DNA of 64,000 nt from Ypsolopha sequella (GCA_934047225.1 OW204004.1:3662401-3726400), one strand, 5' to 3'. Shown: positions 20,445-31,184, counted from the first letter of the stretch. A program made the numbers and translations. Notes: generated from the letters alone by a model not told the origin.

Positions 20445-20887
20445 CAACATCATCATGATTGTTTCACTAAATCCTTCACGGTCAATGCTGTTCGACTCTG
20501 GAATGAACTTCCGCAAACCCTCAAAGATCTTCCTTCTGTGTCCTCTTTTAGATACAACTTGAAAAAACTTTACCTCTCCTCTCTCTGAATGACTTACTGA
20601 CTAAGCTACTGTTTGTTTGTATTCATGTATCTGTGTGTTTGTATATATGTACCTTTGTATGTATTTGTATGCAGTATATTTTTATGTTTAGGTTATAGGT
20701 TTAAAATAACTTTTAAATAATGTTATGCACTGATTTAGATTTAAATTTAATTTCTTATAGGAATAAGTCCGCTCTTGCCTTCCATTTGTTCTTTGTGTGG
20801 ATCTTGTCTTCTTATTTGTGTGCAATAAAGTGTTCATTCTATCATTCATTCATTGATTCATTCATTCATTCATCATCATCATCATTC
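20445..20887 (+). mobile_element. LINE 3' end with C-terminal ORF relic
   Basis: One frame reads TKSFTVNAVRLWNELPQTLK, DLPSVSSFRYNLKKLYLSSL and a stop near 20588. The 'VRLWNELP...SFRxxLKKxL' pattern is the C-terminus of CR1/jockey-type ORF2 proteins. A ~250-bp 3' UTR follows, ending in (cattcatt)n and (cat)n. The element is 5'-truncated. Confidence 0.75.
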
Positions 20888-21060
20888 AGCCCACATCCAC
20901 CCACTGTTGTACATAGGCCTCTTCTTCTCCACGCCATTGTCGTCGGTCTCTCGCCAGCCTCATCCATTGCCCACCAACAGTCCTAAATATAACGACGATA
21001 AGACTCACGCAATAAGGGTACGGAACCCTAAAAACATGATGGTAAATAATCACAATTTGA
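20888..21060 (-). repeat. LINE-tail type repeats and 'gttccgtaccc' fragment
   Basis: 'ccacccactgttgtacatag' with 'gcctcttcttctcc' is a variant of the lepidopteran 'ccactgctggacataggcct' tail on the minus strand. 'ggtacggaaccctaaaaa' at 21018-21036 is the end of the gttccgtaccc repeat. Confidence 0.45.
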
Positions 21061-21298
21061 ATGCCATAGCAACCATCAAGACGACAAAAAACAAGCCTCT
21101 GAAATGATAGCGCCTGACAAACAATTCGGCATCTTCTGAGTACGGAACACAAATTTATATACCTATATATAATTTGTTGTTTTAGCCTAGAGTATGTATT
21201 AAAATGTGACTAAATTTGAAACTTGTTTGTTTTTACCGTCTTTAAGGCGCTACGGAAAAAAATCGACACTTAGAACTTGCATATCTACTTCAGTAAAT

Positions 21299-21980
21299 GA
21301 TTATTTATATTTATTAGTATTAAAACAGTTTAAAAAAATTATAACTCGATATATTTCGGCCCTCGGTATGGGGCCGTCATCAGTCGAATGTAAAAAAAAT
21401 AGTGACATATAATTTAGTTATTTTTAATATTATTATTCTCCAACTTAAATATAATATCAACAAGGGTGTAAAAATAAATACTGTAACATTAAAAAACTAA
21501 ACTAACTATAAATTAAGATTACCTATCAATATACAAGTATAAACAAAATAAAACTATACTAAATAAAAAATCGAAGCCAATCGCTGTCGTCACCAGGTAG
21601 GGTACCCAATAGGCTGCAGGTGGCATTGCCTCGCTGAATCGATAGGATCCAGCCCTTTAGTTATTTTATTTAATTATCATAATAAAAAAGTAAAGAAGTA
21701 AAAGTGACACTTGTAAACAATTTTAGTTTTAAACTATTTTCTAAAAAATTCAAAATAAAAACTAGGTTTCTGTACAGATGGTATTTGTTGCTTTTGATAT
21801 TATTTCTGATATTTTTTATTATATATATATATTTTTTTATTATTAAAAAGGTTTTTTATTTCAAGTAACAAGTAAGAAACTTAAATAACAAATAAATAAT
21901 GATAATTTTTTTTATAAAACTAACTTAAAATTAAAGAAAAACAAATACCATTTATATTATAAATTTATTATATTAGATAT
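21299..21980 (-). mobile_element. Hammerhead-motif element (H2) with 13-bp TSD
   Basis: The 682-bp insert in a family C MITE is flanked by 'tacttcagtaaat' (21286-21298 and 21981-21993). The uninterrupted site is visible on the opposite strand near 51695-51720 and, diverged, near 63550-63585. On the minus strand the hammerhead-like motif lies ~48 bp before the element's end. The interior is very AT-rich apart from a GC-richer island (about 21570-21660). There a short minus frame ends ...CSLLGTLPGDDSDWLRFFI-stop, possibly a remnant of a protein C-terminus; family unknown. Confidence 0.7.
21344..21390 (-). ncRNA. Hammerhead-ribozyme-like motif, H2
   Basis: Minus strand: CATTCGA, CTGATGA, extra C, GGCC-loop-GGCC hairpin, GAA, ATAT, A, TCGAGT. 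Stem I (ATTCGA with TCGAGT) can form six pairs including one G-U. The stem II sequence differs from H1 but stays paired. Confidence 0.5.
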
Positions 21981-22060
21981 TACTTCAGTAAATAATGTAT
22001 TATTTTGATAAAATAGTATATTATTTTTGGAATTTTTTTCTAGGGATCTGTTAAACAGAA

Positions 22061-22185
22061 ACGCGATTACTTTGCTGTGCCGGACAGCAAAGTATTGTGC
22101 CCGACAGCAAATTGATACTACACTAAATGTTATTTAAGACCTTTCGAACATTATGGCGCAAATAAATTTGAATTTGAATTATCTG
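22061..22185 (+). repeat. LINE 3' tail ending (tttgaa)n
   Basis: 'gcaaataaatttgaatttga' marks the end of a LINE 3' UTR. An opposite-orientation tail of the same kind is at 42040-42110. Confidence 0.45.
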
Positions 22186-22479
22186 TAGTTTAAACAGACC
22201 GTAAAACAGACCAAACTGCTAACTAAAACTGCGAACCATGTTTGAAATGCCGTAACTCTAGTCTGCGGAGGCCTTATCTATTCCAGAAACTTCCAGTTTG
22301 CTTTTTGGCCTTATCTCAATTATGATTCAGGGCTTTCGAATCGGGTCTGGGAAAATTGCCTCGGGTTTAATTCACGATATAATCTAGAATAGTCCATCAA
22401 TAATTTTATTAGGAGCTGAAAAATGATTCGTCGCCTTTATTTTTGCAATTTATGCTTTAGGTTGAAGGTAAAAACTAAT

Positions 22480-22610
22480 ATACATATACATACATATACT
22501 CACGCCTGTCTCCCTGAGGGGTAGGCAAAGACTACACACCTCTGTCGCTTCTTTTACATCCATCAATCTAGTCATTCAAGCTCTTCTATTCCGGGTACTT
22601 TTGACATTAC
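22480..22610 (+). repeat. 'actcacgcctgtctcc' dispersed repeat
   Basis: 'catacatatactcacgcctg', then 'tgaggggtaggcaaag'. A reverse copy is at 27530-27625, with variants at 38895-38970 and 56580-56665. It is the 3' end of a lepidopteran retroposon. Confidence 0.5.
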
Positions 22611-22763
22611 CTTTCTTCAGTATGTCACTAATGTAGAAAACGCCCATCTAGGGCGGCCTGGTCGAGCTGTACTGCGCACCATAAATTTCTTTCGTCACTA
22701 TATTTTCATTCAAAACTAATATAATAACAAATAATATCAATGTTAACAGCTTGTCAACTCATT

Positions 22764-23040
22764 TCATGGGTATGACCTCTTTGGAATCTAGGCGAAATAG
22801 TTGTGAGTTAATTGTCGCACTAAAGATTTTGAGAGGGGAAATCGACTGTCCTGAGTTGCTTACTAGGCTGCTTCGGCTGTTTGCACCGGCTAATTACATG
22901 CAATGGCGATCGTGTCGGGAGAGCAAGTTGTTTGCCGTGTAAAATTACGACAGCTCTCAATGCATTCTTACAGTCCGAACCGTCTGCTGACGTGTTCTTC
23001 GATGGTAAAAGTCAATTAGTTTGTAAGTTTATTACTAATA
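22764..23040 (+). pseudogene. LINE ORF2 C-terminus relic
   Basis: The frame SLESRRNSCELIVALKIL, then RGEIDCPELLTRLL, has the R-R-N...L..G.ID.PELL pattern found after the reverse-transcriptase domain in CR1-type LINEs. It hits a stop at 22940-22942 and continues in other frames. Confidence 0.5.
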
Positions 23041-23137
23041 TTTTGGCAAATTTATTTTAAATATTATGTTAATTTAAATACTAAATGTAATAATTATTGT
23101 AATTGAGTTCACCCGTAATAATTATAATATTATGTTA

Positions 23138-23558
23138 AGGCGATACCAAAAAATGGGGTTTTTTCGAATCCATTCACTCCACTATAACGTCATCTACGTA
23201 TTTAATTTTGAGTAAATGTTTATTGCGTATTTAATTAAGATTCTCACTGAGGGAAGACGCGATGGATGAAATTTTTTCTCGATAGAATTTAATTCCGAAA
23301 AGACCTCTAAATTGTTTTGTTTTTTCCTGTAATTCTGAAATCCTAACTAATTTCATTGTGAAATTGCATTCAAAATGTGGATATTATGTATTTGTAAAGT
23401 CTCCATGAAAATCTTTTTGACAAAATACCTTAGTACATTTTATATTCATAAAAAACCGACTTTTTGCTACTTTTCCACGAATCCGTCCCACTCGCACTGA
23501 GGGTTTTTTCGCATATGGAGTAACAGGGACGCTAAAACTTTTACGTATCGCCTTAACA
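23138..23558 (-). mobile_element. MITE family C, copy 3
   Basis: Ends 'ttaaggcgatacc' and 'cgtatcgccttaa' are inverted. It includes 'ctcgcactgagggttttttc' and 'gcatatggagtaacaggg' on the plus strand, the reverse complement of 63240-63275. Confidence 0.75.
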
Positions 23559-23565
23559 AAAATAT

Positions 23566-23720
23566 GTCGCTACGGGATTTGAATCCGTGACTCCAAATTA
23601 GTGGTTGAGATGACCACATTAGACCACAAATCTACAATTGACTATATGACATTAGACCACAAATCTAATAATGTAAAACATTAGACCACAAATCTACAAT
23701 TGACTGTATGACTGAGCTAG
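23566..23720 (-). repeat. SINE B-box fragment and short tandem repeats
   Basis: 'acgggatttgaatccgtgac' is a B box on the minus strand. 'acattagaccacaaatct' occurs three times at 23618-23690. Confidence 0.45.
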
Positions 23721-23729
23721 CTATCAAAC

Positions 23730-23895
23730 GTCCAGACCAAACGGCTGGGCCTATGAACATGAAATTTGGTCTGTAGATTCTTTGTATGACGCTGACATCC
23801 GCTATGAAGGGATTTTAGGAAATTCCCACGGGATCGGGAGAGATGGGATCCATGCAAGCAATGCTACGGGGCGTACGCTATAGGTCTTAATAAAC
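23730..23895 (+). repeat. Retroposon 3' region ending 'gcgtacgct'
   Basis: 'cagaccaaacggctgggcct', 'catgaaatttggtctgtag', ending 'ggggcgtacgctataggtc'. The terminal piece recurs at 29920-29952. Confidence 0.45.
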
Positions 23896-24104
23896 GGTAG
23901 AATTAATGAATTTGCAAAATAAATTCCAGAAACTAGCAAATATTCGAGTAATCGAGTTACTTTGCCGGCAACGAGTACTAACTCGACTCTAAAATTCGCA
24001 TCTCGATTATAATTTCAGTAAAATTTCATTTTCTGCTCACATTGTTTAGATAATGGGTTTCGTTTGTGTGTATAACTCACTCAGAATCAAACAGTTGGTG
24101 AGAA

Positions 24105-25376
24105 AGAAATGGTTTTTGTCTACTACCATACTGCAAAAATGTAATTACAGCATCAAAAGAAATGGTTTTTGTCTACTACCATTCTGCAAAAATGTAATTA
24201 CAGCATCAAAAGAAATGGTTTTTTTTTACTACCATACTGCAAAAATGTAATTACAGCATCAAAAGAAATGGTTTTTGTCTACTACCATACTGCAAAAATG
24301 TAATTACAGCATCAAAAGAAATGGTTTGTGTCTACTACCATACTGCAAAAATGTAATTACAGCATCAAAAGATATGGTTTTTGTCTACTACCATACTGCA
24401 AAAATGTAATTACAGCATCAAAAGAAATGGTTTTTGTCTACTACCATACTGCAAAAATGTAATTACAGCATCAAAAAAAATGGTTTTTGTCTACTACCAT
24501 ACTGCAAAAATGTAATTACAGCATCAAAAGAAATGGTTTTTGTCTACTACCATACTGCAAAAATGTAATTACAGCATCAAAAGAAATGGTTTTTGTCTAC
24601 TACCATACTGCAAAAATGTAATTACAGCATCAAAAGAAATGGTTTTTGTCTACTACCATACTGCAAAAATGTAATTACAGCATCAAAAGAAATGGTTTTT
24701 GTCTACTACCATACTGCAAAAATGTAATTACAGCATCAAAAGAAATGGTTTTTGTCTACTACCATACTGCAAAAATGTAATTACAGCATCAAAAGAAATG
24801 GTTTTTGTCTACTACCATACTGCAAAAATGTAATTACAGCATCAAAAGAAATGGTTTTTGTCTACTACCATACTGCAAAAATGTAATTACAGCATCAAAA
24901 GAAATGGTTTTTGTCTACTACCATACTGCAAAAATGTAATTACAGCATCAAAAGAAATGGTTTTTGTCTACTACCATACTGCAAAAATGTAATTACAGCA
25001 TCAAAAGAAATGGTTTTTGTCTACTACCATACTGCAAAAATGTAATTACAGCATCAAAAGAAATGGTTTTTGTCTACTACCATACTGCAAAAATGTAATT
25101 ACAGCATCAAAAGAAATGGTTTTTGTCTACTACCATACTGCAAAAATGTAATTACAGCATCAAAAGAAATGGTTTTTGTCTACTACCATACTGCAAAAAT
25201 GTAATTACAGCATCAAAAGAAATGGTTTTTGTCTACTACCATACTGCAAAAATGTAATTACAGCATCAAAAGAAATGGTTTTTGTCTACTACCATACTGC
25301 AAAAATGTAATTACAGCATCAAAAGAAATGGTTTTTGTCTACTACCATACTGCAAAAATGTAATTACAGCATCAAA
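24105..25376 (+). repeat. 53-bp satellite, 24 copies
   Basis: The unit begins 'agaaatggtttttgtctact' and repeats every 53 bases exactly 24 times. Variant units are all among the first eight. The later sixteen look identical, consistent with homogenisation inside an array and divergence at one edge. The period is not a multiple of three, so it is non-coding. Confidence 0.95.
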
Positions 25377-25403
25377 AGCGGTTTTATAAGTTTTGTAAGG
25401 AAA

Positions 25404-25565
25404 AGCAATCAGAAGGTCAAGATTGACAATAAAAAAATATGAAATAAATATAGGCATTGTCTACCCTAGAGTGAACATTTTCATACAAACTTTTTTTTTT
25501 CAAAGTGTTATTTAAATTTTTTCATATTTTTTTTATTGTCGAACTTGACCTTCTGATTGCTTTTC
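25404..25565. mobile_element. Short palindromic element beside satellite
   Basis: 'aagcaatcagaaggtcaaga' is mirrored by 'cgaacttgaccttctgattg'. The arms are ~42 bp around an AT-rich loop. Confidence 0.6.
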
Positions 25566-25704
25566 CGGAAAAAAGTTCTATGCACGCCACTGCATAGTAC
25601 CTATAATCAGTGGACCAACCGTTACTTGTTCAGTACATCATACAGAGGTTCGCCCAAAAAAGTTGGAATTTTCGGAATTCAGAAAATCTACAAATCTAAA
25701 AATA

Positions 25705-25971
25705 TACAAGATGACTTTTTAATCATCGTCCAAATTCATACTGGAGGCTTGATAAGTGATCAGTATCTTGGATCAGTAACAATTTTTGTGAAATTCGTAT
25801 AATGAAATTTCGGCTTCCCATAGAAATTCAGTTCCAGTCCCGAGTGAATCACTATGGAGAGTCGAAATTTATTTTACGAATTTCACCAAAATGGTTATTG
25901 ATGCATGATACTGATCACTTACCAAGCCACCAGTATGAATTTGGACGATGATCAAAAAGTTACCTTGTATA
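25705..25971. mobile_element. Palindromic MITE family A, copy 2
   Basis: 267 bp, the same length as the copy at 19131-19397. Ends 'tacaagatgac' and 'gttaccttgta'. Confidence 0.8.
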
Positions 25972-26300
25972 TGTATAGGTATAATCTAATACAAAGTAAA
26001 ACATAATTAAAACATTACGCATGCAATAGGCAATGGGCATACGCTGATAAAAAGCATCGATGAAAGCGGGCGAGGCGCATTAGTCTGTCAAGGCAATCAT
26101 GCAAAATCTACGGAAGTTGGTCATGAACAAAAGAGTACCGTGTTACTATGGAACTGTCGAACCGACCTCCCGGTGCGGCCTCTCACAACATCATGCCTAA
26201 ACACAACGAGTCGCTTGGCGCTATGGTTTCGTCATAAGGGCGGTGACAAGCCACGGTCAAAGCCTACCAGCAGTTGAAGTAAAATAATTTATCAGTTTGT
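25972..26300. other. GC-richer spacer, nothing recognised
   Basis: The stretch 'gaaagcgggcgaggcgcatt' to 'gtcgcttggcgctatgg' is less AT-rich than its surroundings and could be part of an LTR element. There is no supporting frame. Confidence 0.3.
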
Positions 26301-26321
26301 TGGGTCTTGGTCGAATTTTCC

Positions 26322-27275
26322 AGGGTACGCCGGGCGTATTTGAAGCCATTCGTGGTTGTATCTAATTGTCCAGGATGCGCTGGGCATATCTAAAGCCATT
26401 CGATTCGTGGTTGTATCTAATTGTCCGCGGTGCGCCGGGCGTATTTGAAGCCATTCGTGGTGGTATCTAATTGTCCAGGGTGCGCCGGGCGTATTTGAAG
26501 CCATTCGTGGTGGTATCTAATTGTCCAGGGTGCGCCGGGTGTATTTGAAGCCATTCGTGGTGGTATCTAATTGTCCAGGGTGCGCCGGGTGTATTTGAAG
26601 CCATTCGTGGTTGTATCTAATTGTCCGGGGTGCGCCGGGCGTATTTGAAGCCATTCGTGGTTGTATCTAATTGTCCGGGGTGCGCCGGGCGTATTTGAAG
26701 CCATTCGTGGTTGTATCTAATTGTCCAGGGTGCGCCGGGCGTATTTGAAGCCATTCGTGGTTGTATCTAATTTTCCAGGGTGCGCCGGGCGTATTTGGAG
26801 CCATTCGTGGTTGTATCTAATTTTCCAGGGTGCGCCGGGCGTATTTGGAGCCATTCGTGGTTGTATCTAATTTTCCAGGGTGCGCCGGGTGTATTTGAAG
26901 CCATTCGTGGTTGTATCTAATTGTCCGGGGTGTGCCGGGCGTATTTGGAGCCATTCGTGGTTGTATCTAATTTTCCAGGGTGCGCCGGGCGTATTTGGAG
27001 CCATTCGTGGTTGTATCTAATTTTCCAGGGTGCGCCGGGCGTATTTGGAGCCATTCATGGTTGTATCTAATTTTCCAGGGTGCGCCGGGTGTATTTAAAG
27101 CCATTCGTGGTTGTATCTAATTGTCCGGGGTGCGCCGGGCGTATTTGAAGCCATTCGTGGTTGTATCTAATTGTCCAAGGTGCGCTGGGTGTATTTGAAG
27201 CCATTCTTGTTTTTTATCTATTTGTCCGGGGTGCGCCGGGCGTATTTGAAGCCATTCGTGGTTGTATCTCATTTT
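26322..27275 (+). repeat. 50-bp satellite, 19 copies
   Basis: The unit 'tgcgccgggcgtatttgaag', then 'ccattcgtggttgtatctaa' and 'ttgtccaggg', recurs every 50 bp from 26326. There is one 55-bp unit near 26376-26430 ('attcg' duplicated) and a 51-bp unit near the end. Two haplotypes of unit (ttgtcc/gaag and ttttcc/ggag) occur in blocks, suggesting segmental duplication of sub-arrays. Confidence 0.93.
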
Positions 27276-28140
27276 ACACAACTCGTGGAGTCTCCTTTTA
27301 TTCACGGCAAATGTTCACACCAGGACCCATGATATCTATATTGTCTTCTCAGTTTTTATTTAGTAATTATACTAGCAATTTAAACTATATAATATACATA
27401 ATAACACATAATCACTTTTGTACTCGTATTATAAAAAACCAAAAAGAATCAAGAAGTCTTTATTAAAGTCATTTGACACCCCTTAAGATATTTTTTTTGT
27501 GTTATTTATAAGATCTAGATCTTGTATGACTAGATGATGGATGTGGAAGAGGCGTGTCAGGATCGTAGCAGATGGAAATCTGAACTATTTGCCTACCCCT
27601 CTGGGAGACAGGCGTGAGTATATGTATGTACTGATAATATTTTCCATATTTTTCTCCGGGGTCCGAGTGTAATTTTTCACCAAATTTCGGCACAGTCAGC
27701 CCAGCTGTTAAATAATATCGGACAGGTACGGCCGCTATAAATTAACGCTTACATTTTACGAACGAACAACGAACAGAACCCTAAAAATAACAGCATGACA
27801 GGTATTACAGTGAACACACAAAGTGAATTTACGAATTGTTACACAAATAACAGCCAAATTATAACTATCTACGTGACACAAAAACTGCAAGTCCACACAT
27901 TTAGGATTGGTTTAATTCGTATAAAGCACGTGTACAGAACCTCAGATGCCTCAACTATTGAATTTATACAAATTCAATGTAGGGTACCGCTTGAGAATAG
28001 ACGATGATGCTTGAAAGATTATGCGCTTGGAATATTGCCTGGATTGGAAGTCGCTGAAATGCTGAAATCTTGCTATAGTACTCGTCTATATACGAACAAC
28101 TTTTATTAGGCAGACACAAACATGAAAATAATAATTTAAG
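27276..28140. other. AT-rich spacer with one reverse repeat end
   Basis: 27530-27625 is the minus copy of the repeat at 22480 ('ctgggagacaggcgtgagta'). The rest is unassigned. Confidence 0.4.
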
Positions 28141-28149
28141 AAAACTGGT

Positions 28150-29000
28150 TATGTATAATATAATGATACTAATTTTTGACGAAAAAGAGCGCTATTTATG
28201 TATCATGTATGTCGTAAAAGCCGACCCATTACGCGATCATACGAAATTTATTTCGCTTTTGGGCGAAAAAGCTTACAAAATCGGACATTCTCACGAAAAA
28301 GCGGTGTTAAAACAATTACAAAAATCTTTCAATAAAAACAAGAAATACGACGTGACGTGCGGAGCGAGAAGAAACGTGTAGGTTTACATGTAAATTAATT
28401 TGGGAGCCGAGCGAAGCGGAGCGGAGCGACGCGACCCTCTTAGTTTTAATAGAAAATAATTTCGTATGATCGCGTAATGGGATAGTTATGTTTACGCCAA
28501 AATTCGATTTGTGACGAAAAAGCTGATAAAATCGGACATTTCACGAAAAAGTGGTGTTTAAATCATTACAAAAATCTTTAAATAAAAACTCAAAATAGGT
28601 GCGACAACGAGCGGAGCGAGGAGAAACGTGTTAGAAATAGGCGAAATTTTCGTACAGATTCATGAGTTCATAATTCCTGTAATTCAATAGCTATTTCCAT
28701 TATGTATCTTTTGTTTGAAAGTTGATTTCAAGATTTTCAAGGTTCTACATCTACGTATTAAATTATGTTTTAATTTTCAGTTTGATAACTAAAATTAAGT
28801 CTTCAAACACAGTTCGTCCTAAATGCCATCCATTTCCATGATAAAACTCGTAATATTTTTCAAAAATTAAATTATTTTTGCTGTTAGTAAATAAGTTATC
28901 ACACACAAAAGAAATAATAAAAATTGGATTTTTCATTCCTAAAAAAATGCAAAAACGTTAGTACTGAAAAAAGAGTTTCCTTCAAATTCTCCATACAAAA
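28150..29000 (+). repeat. 'gcggagcgaggagaaacgtg' repeat, two partial units
   Basis: 'gaaaaagcttacaaaatcgg' to 'gtgcggagcgagaagaaacg' (28265-28377) is repeated with changes at 28513-28632. The downstream part (28640-29000) has a second copy at 39990-40340 ('acagattcatgagttcataa', 'acatctacgtattaaatt'). The open frame at 28151-28381 lies in this repeat and shows no known domain. Confidence 0.5.
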
Positions 29001-30060
29001 CGCCAATTTCAAACGCTAATTTTTTTTACTACAAGAGGTATAAACGTACCATAACGTTTTTGAGGGCTAAAACTTCCAGATTGAACCCCGATGCACCCTA
29101 AAACGCTACGGCAACACTTTGGGTCATTTCTAAACATGATTCTTCTAAGTCTATGAAAGCAAGCTGCTATACCACTATTTTAAGACATTTATAGAGACGC
29201 AAAACTCCATCTTTTCCCGGGATCGGCAATATAATTTCTGTTTATATTTTTTTGATCTGTGTACATCGGGGGGACATCGTAAAAAACAGTTTTACTGTGT
29301 CGTAAATGCGACCAGGGTTCTTTCGAAATGGTCTGCTATTTTTTATTAAAAAACTGCAACTTTATTTGTTCTGTAACATAAACTCTTTCAGTTTCCAACC
29401 GTCTCCAAACAATTCTAAACCTAATGATTTTTTTCCATCAAATACCAATTGAATGATCAATAACACTATCATTGTTACTGTCAATACTACCATGACAGTG
29501 AAGTGAGTTGATACACAGATTCTATGGTATCTTCTTGACCTTCTTGTGATGTTTTACTACCTTAATGTACAAATCTAAATCTAAATCAATACTGTAAAAA
29601 GTAAGCCTGCGGATTTTTTATTCGATAGTACCTTTAATGCACAAATCCCATCCAAACCGGCGATCGGAGAGACGCCTTAAGGTTCACAATTTTTCATATT
29701 TTTTTTTAATAAGCCCTTGAAGCCTCATATAGCTGGATCAGTTCGAAGCCATCTTCGAAGTCCTCTCGAATGCCAATTTTACAACCGCTCAGTTGTTCCA
29801 ACGTTCGATGGCGATTCAAGAATTTTATATTCACCTATATATTTCTTTTAATTTATTTATAGGGTACTAATGTAATAAATGATGGTGTACTAAATAATTA
29901 TTATTAGATATCTACGCAAACAAAGCGCTGCGGGGCGTACGCTAGTCGTTTTTATATGTGAAGAAGAAGAAGAATGAAGTTTCATTAAATCTATAAATAT
30001 CACAATAATAATATTATTCTAATGATCAGTGTCAAAATCTCGATTTAGTTTTTTTACGGA
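29001..30060. other. AT-rich spacer
   Basis: 29920-29952 holds the 'gcggggcgtacgctagt' end of a retroposon. Nothing else was recognised. Confidence 0.35.
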
Positions 30061-30111
30061 AAATTGGTATTTAATAAACCAGCGGGCCTATTATGTATCT
30101 CTATTCTCTAG

Positions 30112-30315
30112 TTGCCAACTCAACTGGGTGTCTTTCATCAAAAACAAAGATATACTGTCGAATTCGGATTGTCTAAGGATATGTTTGCACTTGAAGTGAC
30201 AACACAGTTCGTAAATAGTACAATACCCACTAAAGACAATTTTGAAAGTTCAGTTATTATCAATGTTTTTGATGATAGGCACCCAGTTCAATTGGCAACC
30301 AAAGATACAGAATAG
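30112..30315 (+). CDS. Possible terminal exon, unknown protein
   Basis: A pyrimidine-rich acceptor ('tatctctattctctag') is followed by 67 codons and a TAG (30313-30315). The peptide starts LPTQLGVFHQKQRYTVEF and contains VTTQFVNSTIPTKDNFESS and VFDDRHPVQLATKDTE. Composition and the stop immediately upstream of the acceptor fit a genuine last exon or the remnant of one. I do not recognise the family, and no upstream exon was found nearby. Confidence 0.35.
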   Translation: MPTQLGVFHQKQRYTVEFGLSKDMFALEVTTQFVNSTIPTKDNFESSVIINVFDDRHPVQLATKDTE

Positions 30316-30389
30316 GGGGGTAGATTGTTACTCATCCCATCGTCGTGCGAATCCGTCCTCCGTACAAATGCGCATACGTGTGTTTGAAA

Positions 30390-30600
30390 TGAAATGAAAT
30401 GAAATATATTTATTTATGTAATGTAGGTATAATATAACAGATACGCTTATTACAGGTCAAAATTAACATTATATCATTGCAGTATATAAACGCAGAAATA
30501 AAAGTAAATCTGGATGTGAGGAGCTCTGAACCGGGAATCAAACTCGGGACCTCTCGCTTGCCGGGCGATTGCTCTTACCTCTGAGCTATCCAGGTCTCAA
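30390..30600 (-). mobile_element. tRNA-derived SINE with LINE-matching tail
   Basis: Read on the minus strand, the head has A box TAGCTCAGAGG and B box GTTTGATTCCC in tRNA spacing, with a cloverleaf-like order. The tail 'gacctgtaataagcgtatct' then 'acattacataaataaatat' matches the end of the LINE 3' UTR at 46484-46535. It ends in (atttc)n. Confidence 0.8.
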
Positions 30601-30894
30601 CACAACTCGTGAATTTACCGATGTGCTTTCCCATACTGTAAAGATATTTATAGATACCCACTTTATAGTGAGCCACTTGGCGCCTAGAGGACGCTAGTGT
30701 ATACAAAGCTAGTCAAAGACCATTATGCCCTACCGTCTCCTGTTACAGCATCGGGTAGTGAAGAATACACATTTCTCTTATCGAAACTATGACAGAAATA
30801 ATTTATATTAATTTACATATATCTCCTTGCGATGGATAAATCGCCAAGTGTTCAAACATAGAAATTTATTTCTGTCATAGTTTTTATTACAGGT

Positions 30895-31170
30895 CAGTTT
30901 TAATGTAATATAATTAAATAATCGATGTCCATAGGTAACAGTTTTATATAATAAATAATAATATGGGGAAATACGCAAGGAAATAATAAAGGTTAGGTTT
31001 ACTTATATTTAATAAAAATATACAATTAAATAAAAAAAAATATAGGAGTAAGGAATAAATAATATTATAAATATATGCAATATATATAATAAATATATGC
31101 CTAACTCCTCCCATCCGATTAGTCTTGCTAAGAAAAACTTATCAAGATCATGTCTTTTTTTCATAATTAA
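30895..31170 (-). mobile_element. LINE 3' UTR (family L1), copy 1
   Basis: The reverse complement of the unit at 46195-46490: 'gattagtcttgctaagaaaa', 'aagatcatgtctttttt', and 'attacaggtcagttttaatg' at the outer end. No coding part is present. Confidence 0.65.
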
Positions 31171-31184
31171 TTTGTTGGTTTGTT

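Larger units (their letters stand above)
21239..22060 (-). mobile_element. MITE family C, copy 2, interrupted
   Basis: It begins 'tttaaggcgctacggaaaaa' and resumes after the insertion at 21299-21980 with 'aataatgtattattttgata' and 'gatctgttaaacagaaacgc'. It then stops matching near 22065. The intact arrangement is seen at 63211-63627 and 51334-51763. Confidence 0.65.

Noticed and set aside
24105..25376. CRISPR-like regular repeats
   Set aside because: Units are contiguous with no variable spacers. It is a plain satellite in an animal genome.
26292..26504. Frames reading WLQIRPA repeats in the 50-bp array
   Set aside because: The period is not a multiple of three, so the frame rotates every unit. 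The repeated peptide is a by-product.
30524..30598. A functional tRNA gene on the minus strand
   Set aside because: Position 33 is not T, acceptor pairs are broken, and it leads into a SINE tail.
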